From positions 434,001 through 498,000 of the forward strand of contig NZ_CP135052.1 of NCBI RefSeq assembly GCF_029193595.2: DNA of 64,000 nt. The letters are read 5' to 3'. Within the stretch, counting starts at the first letter, position 1; every line of letters starts with the position of its first letter. Made by a program: the position numbers and the translations under genes. The notes below the pieces were generated by a model that worked only from the letters and a program-made list of their open reading frames with translations, was not told where the DNA came from and ran no database searches. The DNA comes from Providencia hangzhouensis. GTDB taxonomy: Bacteria; Pseudomonadota; Gammaproteobacteria; Enterobacterales; Enterobacteriaceae. Shown piece after piece: positions 56,901 through 64,000 of the stretch.

Positions 56901-59900
56901 TTTGATGACTAACCAACCGCTCCCGACATTATCTGGGCAATCCGAGCCCCACGCGACGGTACAGGTTTCACTGAGTGGGGAAATTTACTCAACGGTGGCC
57001 GATGCACAGGGCGCTTGGTCGATTATGGTCACCTCGGTACTCGCGTCGGGAAGCCACTCGCTCAAGGTGCAGGTCACCGATATTGCTGGAAATAGCGAGA
57101 AAATCAGCGAGACGGTATGGGTCGACACGACACTACCGGCTGCGACCTCGACGCTCACCGAAAGCAGCGATTCCGGCGCCAAAGGGGACAATCTTACGCA
57201 ACACCAAGCAGTCACTTTGGAAGGGATAACCAAACCACAATCGGCGGTGGTGATCCAGTTTGCGGGGCAGGAGTACAGCACCCTTGCCGATAAAGACGGG
57301 CAGTGGCAAGTGGCATTACCCGTAGTAAGTCAAGACGGTGAGTATGATTATCAAGTGAGTGTGACCGATACTGTCGGAAATATCGGGACGTCCACCGGGC
57401 AGTTTACCGTGGATAGCAATATCACGCTGACTGCACACTTAGACCCAGCGAGCCAAGACAATTCGAATGCGTTGATAACCTACTCAAAACGGCCACAAAT
57501 TAGTGGAGAAGCAGATCCCGAAAGCAAAATTACCTCTGAGTTTAAAGGACAAATTAAAACGGTTTACGCCGATAGCCAAGGAAAATGGTCTCTGATTTTT
57601 GATGTTGATGCGAATGAAGGCAAGGATAATCACTACAAGGTCATCGCAGAGGACGCTGCTGGTAACAAAGAGACAATTAGTCAGAGTTTTACATACCTGC
57701 CCTCATCAGTAGGATCTGGAGACATTCACCCCCCGACTTTAACCGCCACATTAGATGCTGCGTATGATAGTGGAAAGCAAGGTGACTATATCACTAATAT
57801 TAAAGCGCCTAAATTTACTGGGAACGCCACGGTGGGGGCTAAAGTTAGACTGACAATCGGGAATGAAAGTTTCTCTACATTGGCAGATAAAGTCACTGGA
57901 AATTGGGAAATCCAAGTTAAAGAGCTCGCGGAAGGGAATTGCCAGTATCTTGTGACGGCGGAACACCCAATAAATGGGCAAACAAAGGATATTTCTGGGA
58001 ATATTTTTATAGATACTACTGCTCCTGTATCCACAATTGAACTAAGTACAGAAACGGATACTGGAACCAAAGGAAACTTTATTACTGCACATCGTAAACC
58101 TGTATTTACAGGAAAAAGTGAGCCGGGAAGTGAAATCACTCTGGAACTAAATAATGAGTCGGTTTCGACAGTTGTTGATAACAATGGTTTCTGGAGTTTA
58201 TCTTTACCTAATGAATTACCAAAAGATTTTATTGGTGATTATAAAGTTACCGTTACGGATACGGCAAATAATCAATTTGAAACAATAGACACACTGACGA
58301 TTAATTCGAGTAAACCGGAGATTACCGATGCTGCTCTGGCTTCACCTTGGAAGAGAGGTTATCATCATGGTGATAAATCAACCAATGATTTAGAGGCAAC
58401 TTTTACAGGAAAAGTCACCCCTGGTTCAAGTTTACAATTTAAGTTTAGACTGAGTAAGAAGGATGAGCATATTTTCTCCATCTCAGACATTGATAAAAAT
58501 GGAAATTGGTCTTTTAGCTTACCGCCAGGTTTTCTTAAAGTGGATCGCCGTTATGACCTTGATAATTTGGTATTAATTGCAACGTCTCCAGCTGGGTTGA
58601 CGACAGAAAAGGTGATTGAAGAAAAAGGGATTCAAATAAAGGATTGCGTTTTAAATGTGGCATTTCAAGTTGCGGCAGAGTCGAGTAGCACTGGGGAAGT
58701 TGATAACTCACTAAGCTCAAGTCGTTCTCCAAAGTTACAGGGAAAGATTTCAGGGGCATCGGATAGAGATGAGCTTACAGGAACCATTTTTATTGGTGGA
58801 AAAACTTATTCAATAGCTTTTGGTAAAAGCAGAAGCTCATGGAATTTCAAAGTCCCCGACGATGTCCAATTACCATTGGGGGAAGTCCCTTATACCCTCA
58901 AATTTAAAGATGTTTATGGTTCGGTAAGGGAAGTATCTTCTTCTGTATTTATCAGTGATTTCAAGTTTTACCTTGACCCAGATACAGATTCTGGCCAAAT
59001 CGGTAACCACTATACCAATCATAAAAAACCCGTTTATAAAGGCAAAATAACAGCCGGTGGCACGATCTCAGCCAAAGTAAATGGTAATAGTTATCCTATT
59101 CAAGCCAATGATCAGGGAGAGTGGTGTTTCGAAGTACCGATTAAAGGGGATGGCGCTTACCATATTAGTTTTATCCAAGACGATGGTACAGTTTCAGTTG
59201 GGCAAACAACACTTAATATCCTCACTAAGGCACCCATATTTAATCATTTTCAGGTTGCTGAGGAGCAACTTCATGCGGGTACACAAGTTGCGAATGTAAC
59301 CAATCCTAAATTGGTTTTCACTTATAATGGAAATATGGATTATTACTTGATAAACGTGAATGGAAAAACGACTCGACATAATAAGCTAAAAACTAAATAT
59401 AATGGCTCTAAAACAGTTTTTGCTAATGAGCTGGCATTACCTGACGGCGAGCATGTGGCAAAAATAACTGCATTTGATATCGCGGGTAATAAAACTGAGC
59501 ATGAAGTAATTATTAAAGTGCTCAGTGATGAATCCGGTAAGACTGCCCCAAGTATTGAATTTGGTGTGAATGATAAACAATTAATTTCTGAGAAAGATGG
59601 CAAATTACTTTTCAACCAAAATGATTTAACACTCACGGGGACTACAAGCGTCGCAAGCCTAGTTACCATCAAAGACATAAATGGAAAAATACTTGGTACG
59701 ACAAAGGCAAATAATCAGGGGAGTTGGCAGCTGAAATTACCCAGTGATGTTGTTCCTGTAGGTATTAAGGATGGTGAAAAAATTCAATTATCGGTTACGG
59801 CAAAGGATTTAGCTAATCGTGAAACGCAGTTTGAGTTTGATTTGGTATATGACATTACCCCACCAGTATTGAATGCGGTATTAGACGAACAATCATCAAA

Positions 59901-61719
59901 TGGCGGCACTATTCATGTTAATCAACCAACATTTAATGGAACAACCAAAGTCAATTCGGAAGTACGCTTGACGATCAATGGAAATATTTATCACACGACT
60001 GCGGATCACGATGGTAACTGGCAAATTAAACTATCTGATAAAGAGGCCCTTGCTGAGGGAACTTACTCGTATGAAATCGAAGCTCAAGACATTTTTGGCC
60101 AAATTAGTCTACAACCTATCTCAGGCAATTTTACAGTAAAAACCATTGCTGTGGCGACCGGAGGGTTAATGTCAGACTCAGATTCGGGTATTCAAGACGA
60201 TAATTGTACAAATATAAATAAGCCTATATTTACTGGGATAACTGAACCGAATGCGACAATCCGATTAGTTTTCGATAATAAAATTGCCTCAACATTTGAA
60301 ACTATCGCTAATGAAAAAGGGGAGTGGTCTATTCACGTTGATACTGAGTTAAGTGAAGGTCTTCATGATTATGTCATTTTTGCGATTGATAATATTAAAG
60401 GTATTAAAGGACAAGTTTCTGGGCAATTGGTTATTGATACATTAGCACCTGACTACCTTATTGGTGGTGTGGTGGATCCTATAGACTCCAGCACTAAACA
60501 GAATATTTTAACCAGTATGACGAGGCCGACTTTTGCTGGGATTGCAGAGCCTAGCACTTATTTGGAAATCACAGTTGGTCAAGAGATCTACACGAATATC
60601 CTTGTTGATAAACAAGGGGAGTGGAGCTTTACGTTAACAGAACCACTAATCGATGGGACACATGATTATCATATAAGGGTAACTGACATTGCGGGGAACT
60701 TAGGGACAGACAATTTAACCGGAAAAATTACTGTTGATACTCAAGCGCCAGAAATTTTAGGGGGGCTAAATAACACCACTGACTCAAGCCACAAGGGCGA
60801 TAATATAACGAATATCAATAAGCCAAAATTTAGTGGGGTGACAGAGGCTGAGGCAGTTATTGCGCTTGAAATTGACGGTAAAATCTATCAAGGGGTGGCG
60901 GATGAAAAAGGAAAATGGGCGATATCTGTTACTGATGCCTTGATTGATAAAACCTATGATTATCGTATTGAAGTTAAAGATGCCGTGGGAAATAGGCAGG
61001 CGCTTACAGGGCAAATGACGATTGATACTAAAGCCCCTGAGCTTGTTGGTCACTTAGATGTTATGACTGACTCTGGCGAAAAAGGCGATGATATAACTAA
61101 TATTAATACGCCAAAATTCAGTGGGACAACGGAGCCAGACACTCAGGTATTTTTAACCATTGATAATCATACCTATGAACAAAAAGCGAATAAACTGGGT
61201 CAATGGGAAATATCGGTATTGAACCCATTAGCTGAAGGTGTGCATGACTATGAAATTAATGCATATGACAAAGCGGGTAATCAGGCACAGCAATCAGGAA
61301 AGGTGACTATTGATACCAAAGCCCCTGAGCTTGTTAGTGGCTTAGATATTATGACTGACTCTGGTGAAAAAGGCGATGATATAACCAATGTAAATACGCC
61401 AAAATTCAGTGGGACAACGGAGCCAGACACTCATGTATTTTTAACCATTGATAATCATACCTATGAACAAAAAGCGAATAAACTGGGTCAATGGGAAATA
61501 TCGGTATTGAACCCATTAGCTGAAGGTGTGCATGACTATGAAGTTAATGTATATGATCAGGCAGGAAATCAGGCACAGGTTAAAGGTAATCTTACTATTT
61601 ATTCCGATTTGCCCGATGCAACTGTAACGCCAATAGATAATACAGGCGGTACTCAGGTGGATATCCCGCCAATAGATACCTTAGCGCTTCCATCTGATAT
61701 CGAGGAACACTATTTTTAA
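53941..61719 (+). CDS. giant Ig-repeat adhesin, SiiE/BapA-like
   Basis: 2592-residue non-fimbrial adhesin, presumed substrate of the divergent type I secretion genes. No N-terminal signal peptide. Residues 1-90 form a beta-rich head; about 120-180 is a coiled coil (FSEKLAELNQKNQQLEKALQ), the feature that in SiiE controls surface retention; a Pro/Ser linker leads to roughly 24 bacterial Ig-like domains of about 90-95 residues, each with an SDSG-x-GD-x-T start and a D-x-GxW core (DKDGQW, DSHGAW, NKLGQW). The last 40 residues (GGTQVDIPPIDTLALPSD) carry no RTX repeats; the secretion signal is expected there. No TAAG-type LapG cleavage site was seen near the N-terminus. Contains the repeats listed separately. 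Confidence 0.88.
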   Translation: MTDKTITDKLKSIEIQKFKVQGLDLIVTKPDGSIENIKNGLSEVILGNMTLLTEQGEILSQDEILSSITLNVGADAIYIKEQLTSDIIEYTDSQASKKNNEQIEGEEQQYDNRQDDEQSFSEKLAELNQKNQQLEKALQTLSSEKDEKEVLLSSSLTKLTEAKNQLNQKNKAEKAQVEDSNLTFPSPSAPVVMPISSSSPSQTANKPLAPSQIAKPITQVFIQGKLSEESDSGKRGDNITNINTPIFTGVISPDSQGYLTINDNKYSVTVDKDGKWSLKITEPLEDKVYEYSLVAFSGEGKPVTVNGQFEVDTQLDNLSVSLDGHSDTETSAERLTNKQVPTFIGKAEAGSTVTLTIAGQTLSAIADDKGTWRITVEKPLADGVSNFQITAVDPAGNQKIITESVTIKTSKPDASVLLDNSTVFLTSKVKPTLTGKTDSNSNVIVKVAGKEYFTKANEQGDWSLTISDNLADGSHILNVKVTDSVGNQGVFIQSLIVDTTLPAATATLTESSDSGAKGDNLTQHQAVTLEGITKPQSAVVIQFAGQEYSTLADKDGQWQVALPAVNQDGEYDYQVSVTDTVGNIGMSKGQFTVDTQVDSLAVHLDTLSDSGKVGDHITQESRPHFSGKAEAGSRVELTIDGQHVVTTADSHGAWSVVTQNVFADGTYDYTVKATDMAGNSTVVTESVQIKTTLQPTTLQLNNQSDLMTNQPLPTLSGQSEPHATIQVSLSGEIYSTVADAQGAWSIMVTSPLASGSHSLKVQVTDIAGNSEKISETVWVDTTLPAATAKLTESSDSGAKGDNLTQHQAVTLEGITKPQSAVVIQFAGQEYSTLADKDGQWQVALPAVSQDGEYDYQVSVTDTVGNIGTSTGQFIVDTQVDSLSVHLDTLSDSGKVGDHITQESRPHFSGKAEAGSRVELTIGGQHVVTTADSHGDWSVVTQNVLADGTYDYAVKATDVAGNSTVVTESVQIKTTLQSTTLQLNNQSDLMTNQPLPTLSGQSEPHATVQVSLSGEIYSTVADAQGAWSIMVTSVLASGSHSLKVQVTDIAGNSEKISETVWVDTTLPAATSTLTESSDSGAKGDNLTQHQAVTLEGITKPQSAVVIQFAGQEYSTLADKDGQWQVALPVVSQDGEYDYQVSVTDTVGNIGTSTGQFTVDSNITLTAHLDPASQDNSNALITYSKRPQISGEADPESKITSEFKGQIKTVYADSQGKWSLIFDVDANEGKDNHYKVIAEDAAGNKETISQSFTYLPSSVGSGDIHPPTLTATLDAAYDSGKQGDYITNIKAPKFTGNATVGAKVRLTIGNESFSTLADKVTGNWEIQVKELAEGNCQYLVTAEHPINGQTKDISGNIFIDTTAPVSTIELSTETDTGTKGNFITAHRKPVFTGKSEPGSEITLELNNESVSTVVDNNGFWSLSLPNELPKDFIGDYKVTVTDTANNQFETIDTLTINSSKPEITDAALASPWKRGYHHGDKSTNDLEATFTGKVTPGSSLQFKFRLSKKDEHIFSISDIDKNGNWSFSLPPGFLKVDRRYDLDNLVLIATSPAGLTTEKVIEEKGIQIKDCVLNVAFQVAAESSSTGEVDNSLSSSRSPKLQGKISGASDRDELTGTIFIGGKTYSIAFGKSRSSWNFKVPDDVQLPLGEVPYTLKFKDVYGSVREVSSSVFISDFKFYLDPDTDSGQIGNHYTNHKKPVYKGKITAGGTISAKVNGNSYPIQANDQGEWCFEVPIKGDGAYHISFIQDDGTVSVGQTTLNILTKAPIFNHFQVAEEQLHAGTQVANVTNPKLVFTYNGNMDYYLINVNGKTTRHNKLKTKYNGSKTVFANELALPDGEHVAKITAFDIAGNKTEHEVIIKVLSDESGKTAPSIEFGVNDKQLISEKDGKLLFNQNDLTLTGTTSVASLVTIKDINGKILGTTKANNQGSWQLKLPSDVVPVGIKDGEKIQLSVTAKDLANRETQFEFDLVYDITPPVLNAVLDEQSSNGGTIHVNQPTFNGTTKVNSEVRLTINGNIYHTTADHDGNWQIKLSDKEALAEGTYSYEIEAQDIFGQISLQPISGNFTVKTIAVATGGLMSDSDSGIQDDNCTNINKPIFTGITEPNATIRLVFDNKIASTFETIANEKGEWSIHVDTELSEGLHDYVIFAIDNIKGIKGQVSGQLVIDTLAPDYLIGGVVDPIDSSTKQNILTSMTRPTFAGIAEPSTYLEITVGQEIYTNILVDKQGEWSFTLTEPLIDGTHDYHIRVTDIAGNLGTDNLTGKITVDTQAPEILGGLNNTTDSSHKGDNITNINKPKFSGVTEAEAVIALEIDGKIYQGVADEKGKWAISVTDALIDKTYDYRIEVKDAVGNRQALTGQMTIDTKAPELVGHLDVMTDSGEKGDDITNINTPKFSGTTEPDTQVFLTIDNHTYEQKANKLGQWEISVLNPLAEGVHDYEINAYDKAGNQAQQSGKVTIDTKAPELVSGLDIMTDSGEKGDDITNVNTPKFSGTTEPDTHVFLTIDNHTYEQKANKLGQWEISVLNPLAEGVHDYEVNVYDQAGNQAQVKGNLTIYSDLPDATVTPIDNTGGTQVDIPPIDTLALPSDIEEHYF
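55429..57414 (+). repeat. 846-base tandem repeat inside the adhesin gene (2.35 copies)
   Basis: Copies begin at GTCGAC at 55429, 56275 and 57121, exactly 846 bases apart; the third stops near 57414. Each unit encodes three Ig domains (282 residues) and copies are nearly identical at DNA level. The block is visibly more GC-rich than the rest of the gene. Recent duplication, ongoing homogenisation or import from a GC-richer source fits. Confidence 0.92.
61063..61578 (+). repeat. 288-base tandem repeat near the end of the adhesin gene
   Basis: The block starting ATGACTGACTCTGG recurs at 61063 and 61351, 288 bases apart, encoding one 96-residue Ig domain per copy with only a few base differences. 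Normal AT-rich codon use, unlike the 846-base repeat. Confidence 0.9.
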
Positions 61720-61727
61720 TTGAATAA

Positions 61728-61760
61728 TAGCCCTACCATGAAAATGGTAAGGCTAAAGTT
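61728..61760. terminator. terminator between adhesin and AraC genes
   Basis: TAGCCCTACCAT pairs with ATGGTAAGGCTA around GAAA, one mismatch, between convergent genes. Confidence 0.75.
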
Positions 61761-61777
61761 TAAAGGTGAATAAAGTA

Positions 61778-62596
61778 CTAAATCAAGGAATGGGGGAAGC
61801 TTGGCTGCGCATGAAAACTTTTAAATGCCAGTAAAAAATAAGGGACATCATCATAGCCGACTTCTTGGGCGATACGTGTCATAGGCATATTTTCTGTTCT
61901 AGATAATATCATTGCTTTGTTCATTCGGGACATTAAGCTAATTTTGGAAAAACATGTATATTCACTGGCTAGTCGTCGTTTAAGGGTTGAAGGACTCATA
62001 TGGAGTTTTTTTGCGATAGTATCTAGAGTAAGGCATTGTTTACCTGCGCTATGAAAAATTAAGTCATACACTTTATCTTTTATCGAGATATTCATTGAGG
62101 CATATAATGTAGAGGAAAATTCATTCACCAGTAAAAAAAATGATAGAATAAAGTTTAAATGAATATGAATAACATTATGGCTGGTCGGTGAGTTAGCTTC
62201 TTTAATTGCAGAATGAAATACATCTTCAATAATCGGGTTTTCTTGTAAGCTAGTACAACAAATTTGGCTTATTGAGTGTGTCTTTTTCTTATTAATAAAT
62301 AATGCTGCATGCTGTTGGTAAAAGGATTTTAACATATCGGTGGTCATTGGAAGTACATCTACAGCCAGCAGATTGTGATTATCAAGATTGATTATCTCAA
62401 TTGAAGATCCTTTGGGGAGAAAACAGATATCTGCAGCCGTTAGTCTTTGCCATGGACCTTCTTCTATCCGTATTTCAATTTCGCCAGACCTCACTTTAAA
62501 TAGTAGAGAGTGAGTTAGATAAAAGCTATTTTTTATTTTATTTGATAGGGTTTCAATATAGGTATGAAACGATTTAACACAGAAATTAGTCGACAT
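61778..62596 (-). CDS. AraC-family transcriptional regulator
   Basis: 272 residues. N-terminal cupin-like half (about 25-90, GEIEIRIEEGPWQRLTAADI then CFLPKGSSIEII), then a linker and a C-terminal double helix-turn-helix (about 175-272: LTLDTIAKKLHMSPSTLKRR, MTRIAQEVGYDDVPYFLLAF). The second HTH ends FKSFHAQPSF, near the classical FK-x-G-SP motif. Layout is like AraC regulators of virulence or acid response such as GadX and AdiY. It faces the giant adhesin gene, and is a candidate regulator of it (inference). Confidence 0.86.
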   Translation of the reverse strand: MSTNFCVKSFHTYIETLSNKIKNSFYLTHSLLFKVRSGEIEIRIEEGPWQRLTAADICFLPKGSSIEIINLDNHNLLAVDVLPMTTDMLKSFYQQHAALFINKKKTHSISQICCTSLQENPIIEDVFHSAIKEANSPTSHNVIHIHLNFILSFFLLVNEFSSTLYASMNISIKDKVYDLIFHSAGKQCLTLDTIAKKLHMSPSTLKRRLASEYTCFSKISLMSRMNKAMILSRTENMPMTRIAQEVGYDDVPYFLLAFKSFHAQPSFPHSLI

Positions 62597-63102
62597 TTTT
62601 GAACCTAAATAAATATTACCTACGATTATTACCGTAAAATTATTCTGGTTGTGTCAAAGAATTGTTCACGGCTTCCATATTTTTAACAACAAACCTTGAG
62701 CTTGCATAAGCTGAAAGATCGATTTGTTATTACTTCCTGACTTAATAAACTTCAGTGTATAGCGATGTGGTTTATTAAAAGGAACGCAGGGATACTAATT
62801 TTATATAGGGTATATTGATTTAATTACTGGTCACGATTTTTTATGTTTTTGAGAGAGAACAATAAATTCTTAACGAGTCAGTAATATTCCGAGAGTCATT
62901 ATTTTAACTCATTGTTTTTATTTAAAATAATTATTTTTATTTTAATATTGGAATTATGTTTTTAGAGTAACAAAAAGATAAGTAAGAAAAAACAAAGTGA
63001 AATGACAACTATTAGGTGCTTAACATTAAAAAATAGTAGGAGTAAATAAAAAGGCAGAGTACGTTGAATATACTTCTGCCTTATCGTGCGTTGGACCAGT
63101 AA
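62597..63102. other. AT-rich gap between AraC and SGNH genes
   Basis: 506 bases. The terminator of the SGNH gene lies at 63046-63082; the rest holds the AraC promoter. I see no gene or further structure. Confidence 0.5.
63046..63082 (-). terminator. terminator of the SGNH hydrolase gene
   Basis: AAGGCAGA with TCTGCCTT, extended by GTA/TAC with one bulged base; on the minus strand it is followed by TTTTTATTT. Confidence 0.82.
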
Positions 63103-64000
63103 TCAATTCAATATTTGGTTTAACTGACTATATAGGCCTTGTGCGCTCTTCTTATAACCCTCGACGGAGAGGTGCACATTATCAGGTCGTGCTAAATCTT
63201 GTGCTGCCCATGTGCGAATTGAACAAGGGCCACCCATAAAGGCTTGCCAGTCCCAAAATAGCGTATTTTCCTGAGCGGCAACTGTTTTTTGAATTTGAAT
63301 CACACTCGTTAAATTCACTGGCATCTGAGCTTGGCAACTCGCCGCATCATTAAATTTAAGTGAATCATTCGGGCCGATAAGTAAAATAACGCTATTTGGC
63401 ATTTGTTGGCGAATTAAGCGAATTTTGGCGCGTAAATTTTGCTCGTAAGCGGCTAAATCTAATGTATCGTTAAAAGCTTCATTGGTTCCATAGGCTAAAA
63501 TCACCATATCAGGGGACATTTGAGCTAAGGTTTCGCTCCATTGTGGTTGCCATTTATCTGTCATACTCAGTGTTGCACCATTGAGCCCAAGAGCTGAAAA
63601 CATTACTCCTGGTTTTTGCGAACGCACTAACCACCCACCAATTTTCAACCCATCACCTTTATTAACAGTAACTTGGGCTGGAAGCTGGGTATTTACAGGG
63701 GACGAAAATACCCACTGGTTGCCTGTGGCTGGCAATGCAACATTGGGGGAGACGGCAGGAGCGACACGCATTTGTGAGTCACTTGTGCTTTGGTATAGAG
63801 TTTGTAGCTGATAAGCACCTAGCGCAGGCTGTAAAGGCTTGAGCACTACTTTACTGTTGGCTGCTTGTGGCTCGGCAATTAGCCCACCCAGTGGGTAATC
63901 AAAGCGTTCATCTTTGCGGCTTGAAGCCAGTGACCACTCTTTCTTTTCGCTCATACGGTTAATGGTCGCTGTTCGTTGCCCAGGTACCGAAATCGGAGGA
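63103..64000 (-). CDS. SGNH/GDSL hydrolase, C-terminal part (5' end outside window)
   Basis: The frame stays open to the window edge, so the first residues are missing; an internal ATG at 63954 is probably not the start, since upstream codons read on as PPISVPGQRTATINR. The visible 298 residues hold a beta-rich insert (about 30-115) and the later SGNH blocks: AYGTNEAFND (block III, with Asn) and DNVHLSVEGYKKSAQGLY (block V, DxxH catalytic pair). Block I (GDSH) must lie outside. Family members remove acetyl or acyl groups, often from peptidoglycan or polysaccharide. Substrate not assignable here. Confidence 0.82.
   Translation of the reverse strand, partial: PPISVPGQRTATINRMSEKKEWSLASSRKDERFDYPLGGLIAEPQAANSKVVLKPLQPALGAYQLQTLYQSTSDSQMRVAPAVSPNVALPATGNQWVFSSPVNTQLPAQVTVNKGDGLKIGGWLVRSQKPGVMFSALGLNGATLSMTDKWQPQWSETLAQMSPDMVILAYGTNEAFNDTLDLAAYEQNLRAKIRLIRQQMPNSVILLIGPNDSLKFNDAASCQAQMPVNLTSVIQIQKTVAAQENTLFWDWQAFMGGPCSIRTWAAQDLARPDNVHLSVEGYKKSAQGLYSQLNQILN

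Noticed and set aside
54879-57281. Several open frames on the minus strand inside the adhesin gene, repeated at the 846-base period
   Set aside because: They mirror the GC-rich repeat, have no ribosome sites or family features, and lie opposite a clear long gene.
53941-61719. LapA-type adhesin with LapG/LapD control
   Set aside because: No TAAG cleavage motif near the N-terminus, no RTX repeats, and no lapD/lapG genes beside it.

Overview
The window is a stretch of enterobacterial chromosome. Low GC, near-E. coli protein sequences for the housekeeping genes, an MrpJ-type regulator and E. coli-like gene order point to Morganellaceae, most likely Providencia or a close relative. This is inferred from the sequence; no search was run. 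I see no tRNA, rRNA, transposase, integrase or CRISPR array.

Layout. Bases 1-25140 are mostly core backbone matching the E. coli region that runs aceBAK-iclR-metH-lysC-pgi-ubiCA-plsB-dgkA-lexA-zur, with insertions. edd-eda (Entner-Doudoroff) and two cell-wall amidases flanking an orphan MrpJ-like regulator sit between aceK and iclR. A hypothetical gene and a Sel1-repeat gene sit between metH and lysC. dinF is absent between lexA and zur. Bases 25141-36870 are an AT-rich accessory block: a chaperone-usher fimbrial operon with three chaperone genes, an exported isoaspartyl peptidase/asparaginase, and a MarT-FidL-like membrane regulator pair.

Bases 37279-43976 hold a metal-uptake cluster: a TonB-dependent receptor, ModD, a SAM methyltransferase and a Fec/Btu-type ABC importer with a Tat-exported binding protein. 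Both of its promoter regions carry a ModE-like inverted repeat of the form CGNTATAN-N8-ATATANCG, which points to molybdenum or tungsten. Bases 44135-47480 carry gntR and gntKU. Perfect GntR palindromes lie in front of gntK and, 40 kb away, in front of edd-eda, so gluconate uptake, phosphorylation and breakdown form one regulon in this window.

Bases 47486-61719 are an SPI-4 (sii)-like type I secretion locus: a MotB/MotA-like pair, a TolC-like protein, a membrane fusion protein, an extra small membrane protein and an ABC exporter, divergent from a 2592-residue adhesin with about 24 Ig-like domains. The adhesin gene contains a GC-rich 846-bp tandem repeat. An AraC regulator follows, and the window ends inside an SGNH hydrolase gene.

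Likely novelties are the ModE-boxed TonB/ModD/methyltransferase cluster, the extra protein in the sii-like operon, the three-chaperone fimbrial operon, and a tandem array of ERIC-like elements between lysC and pgi.
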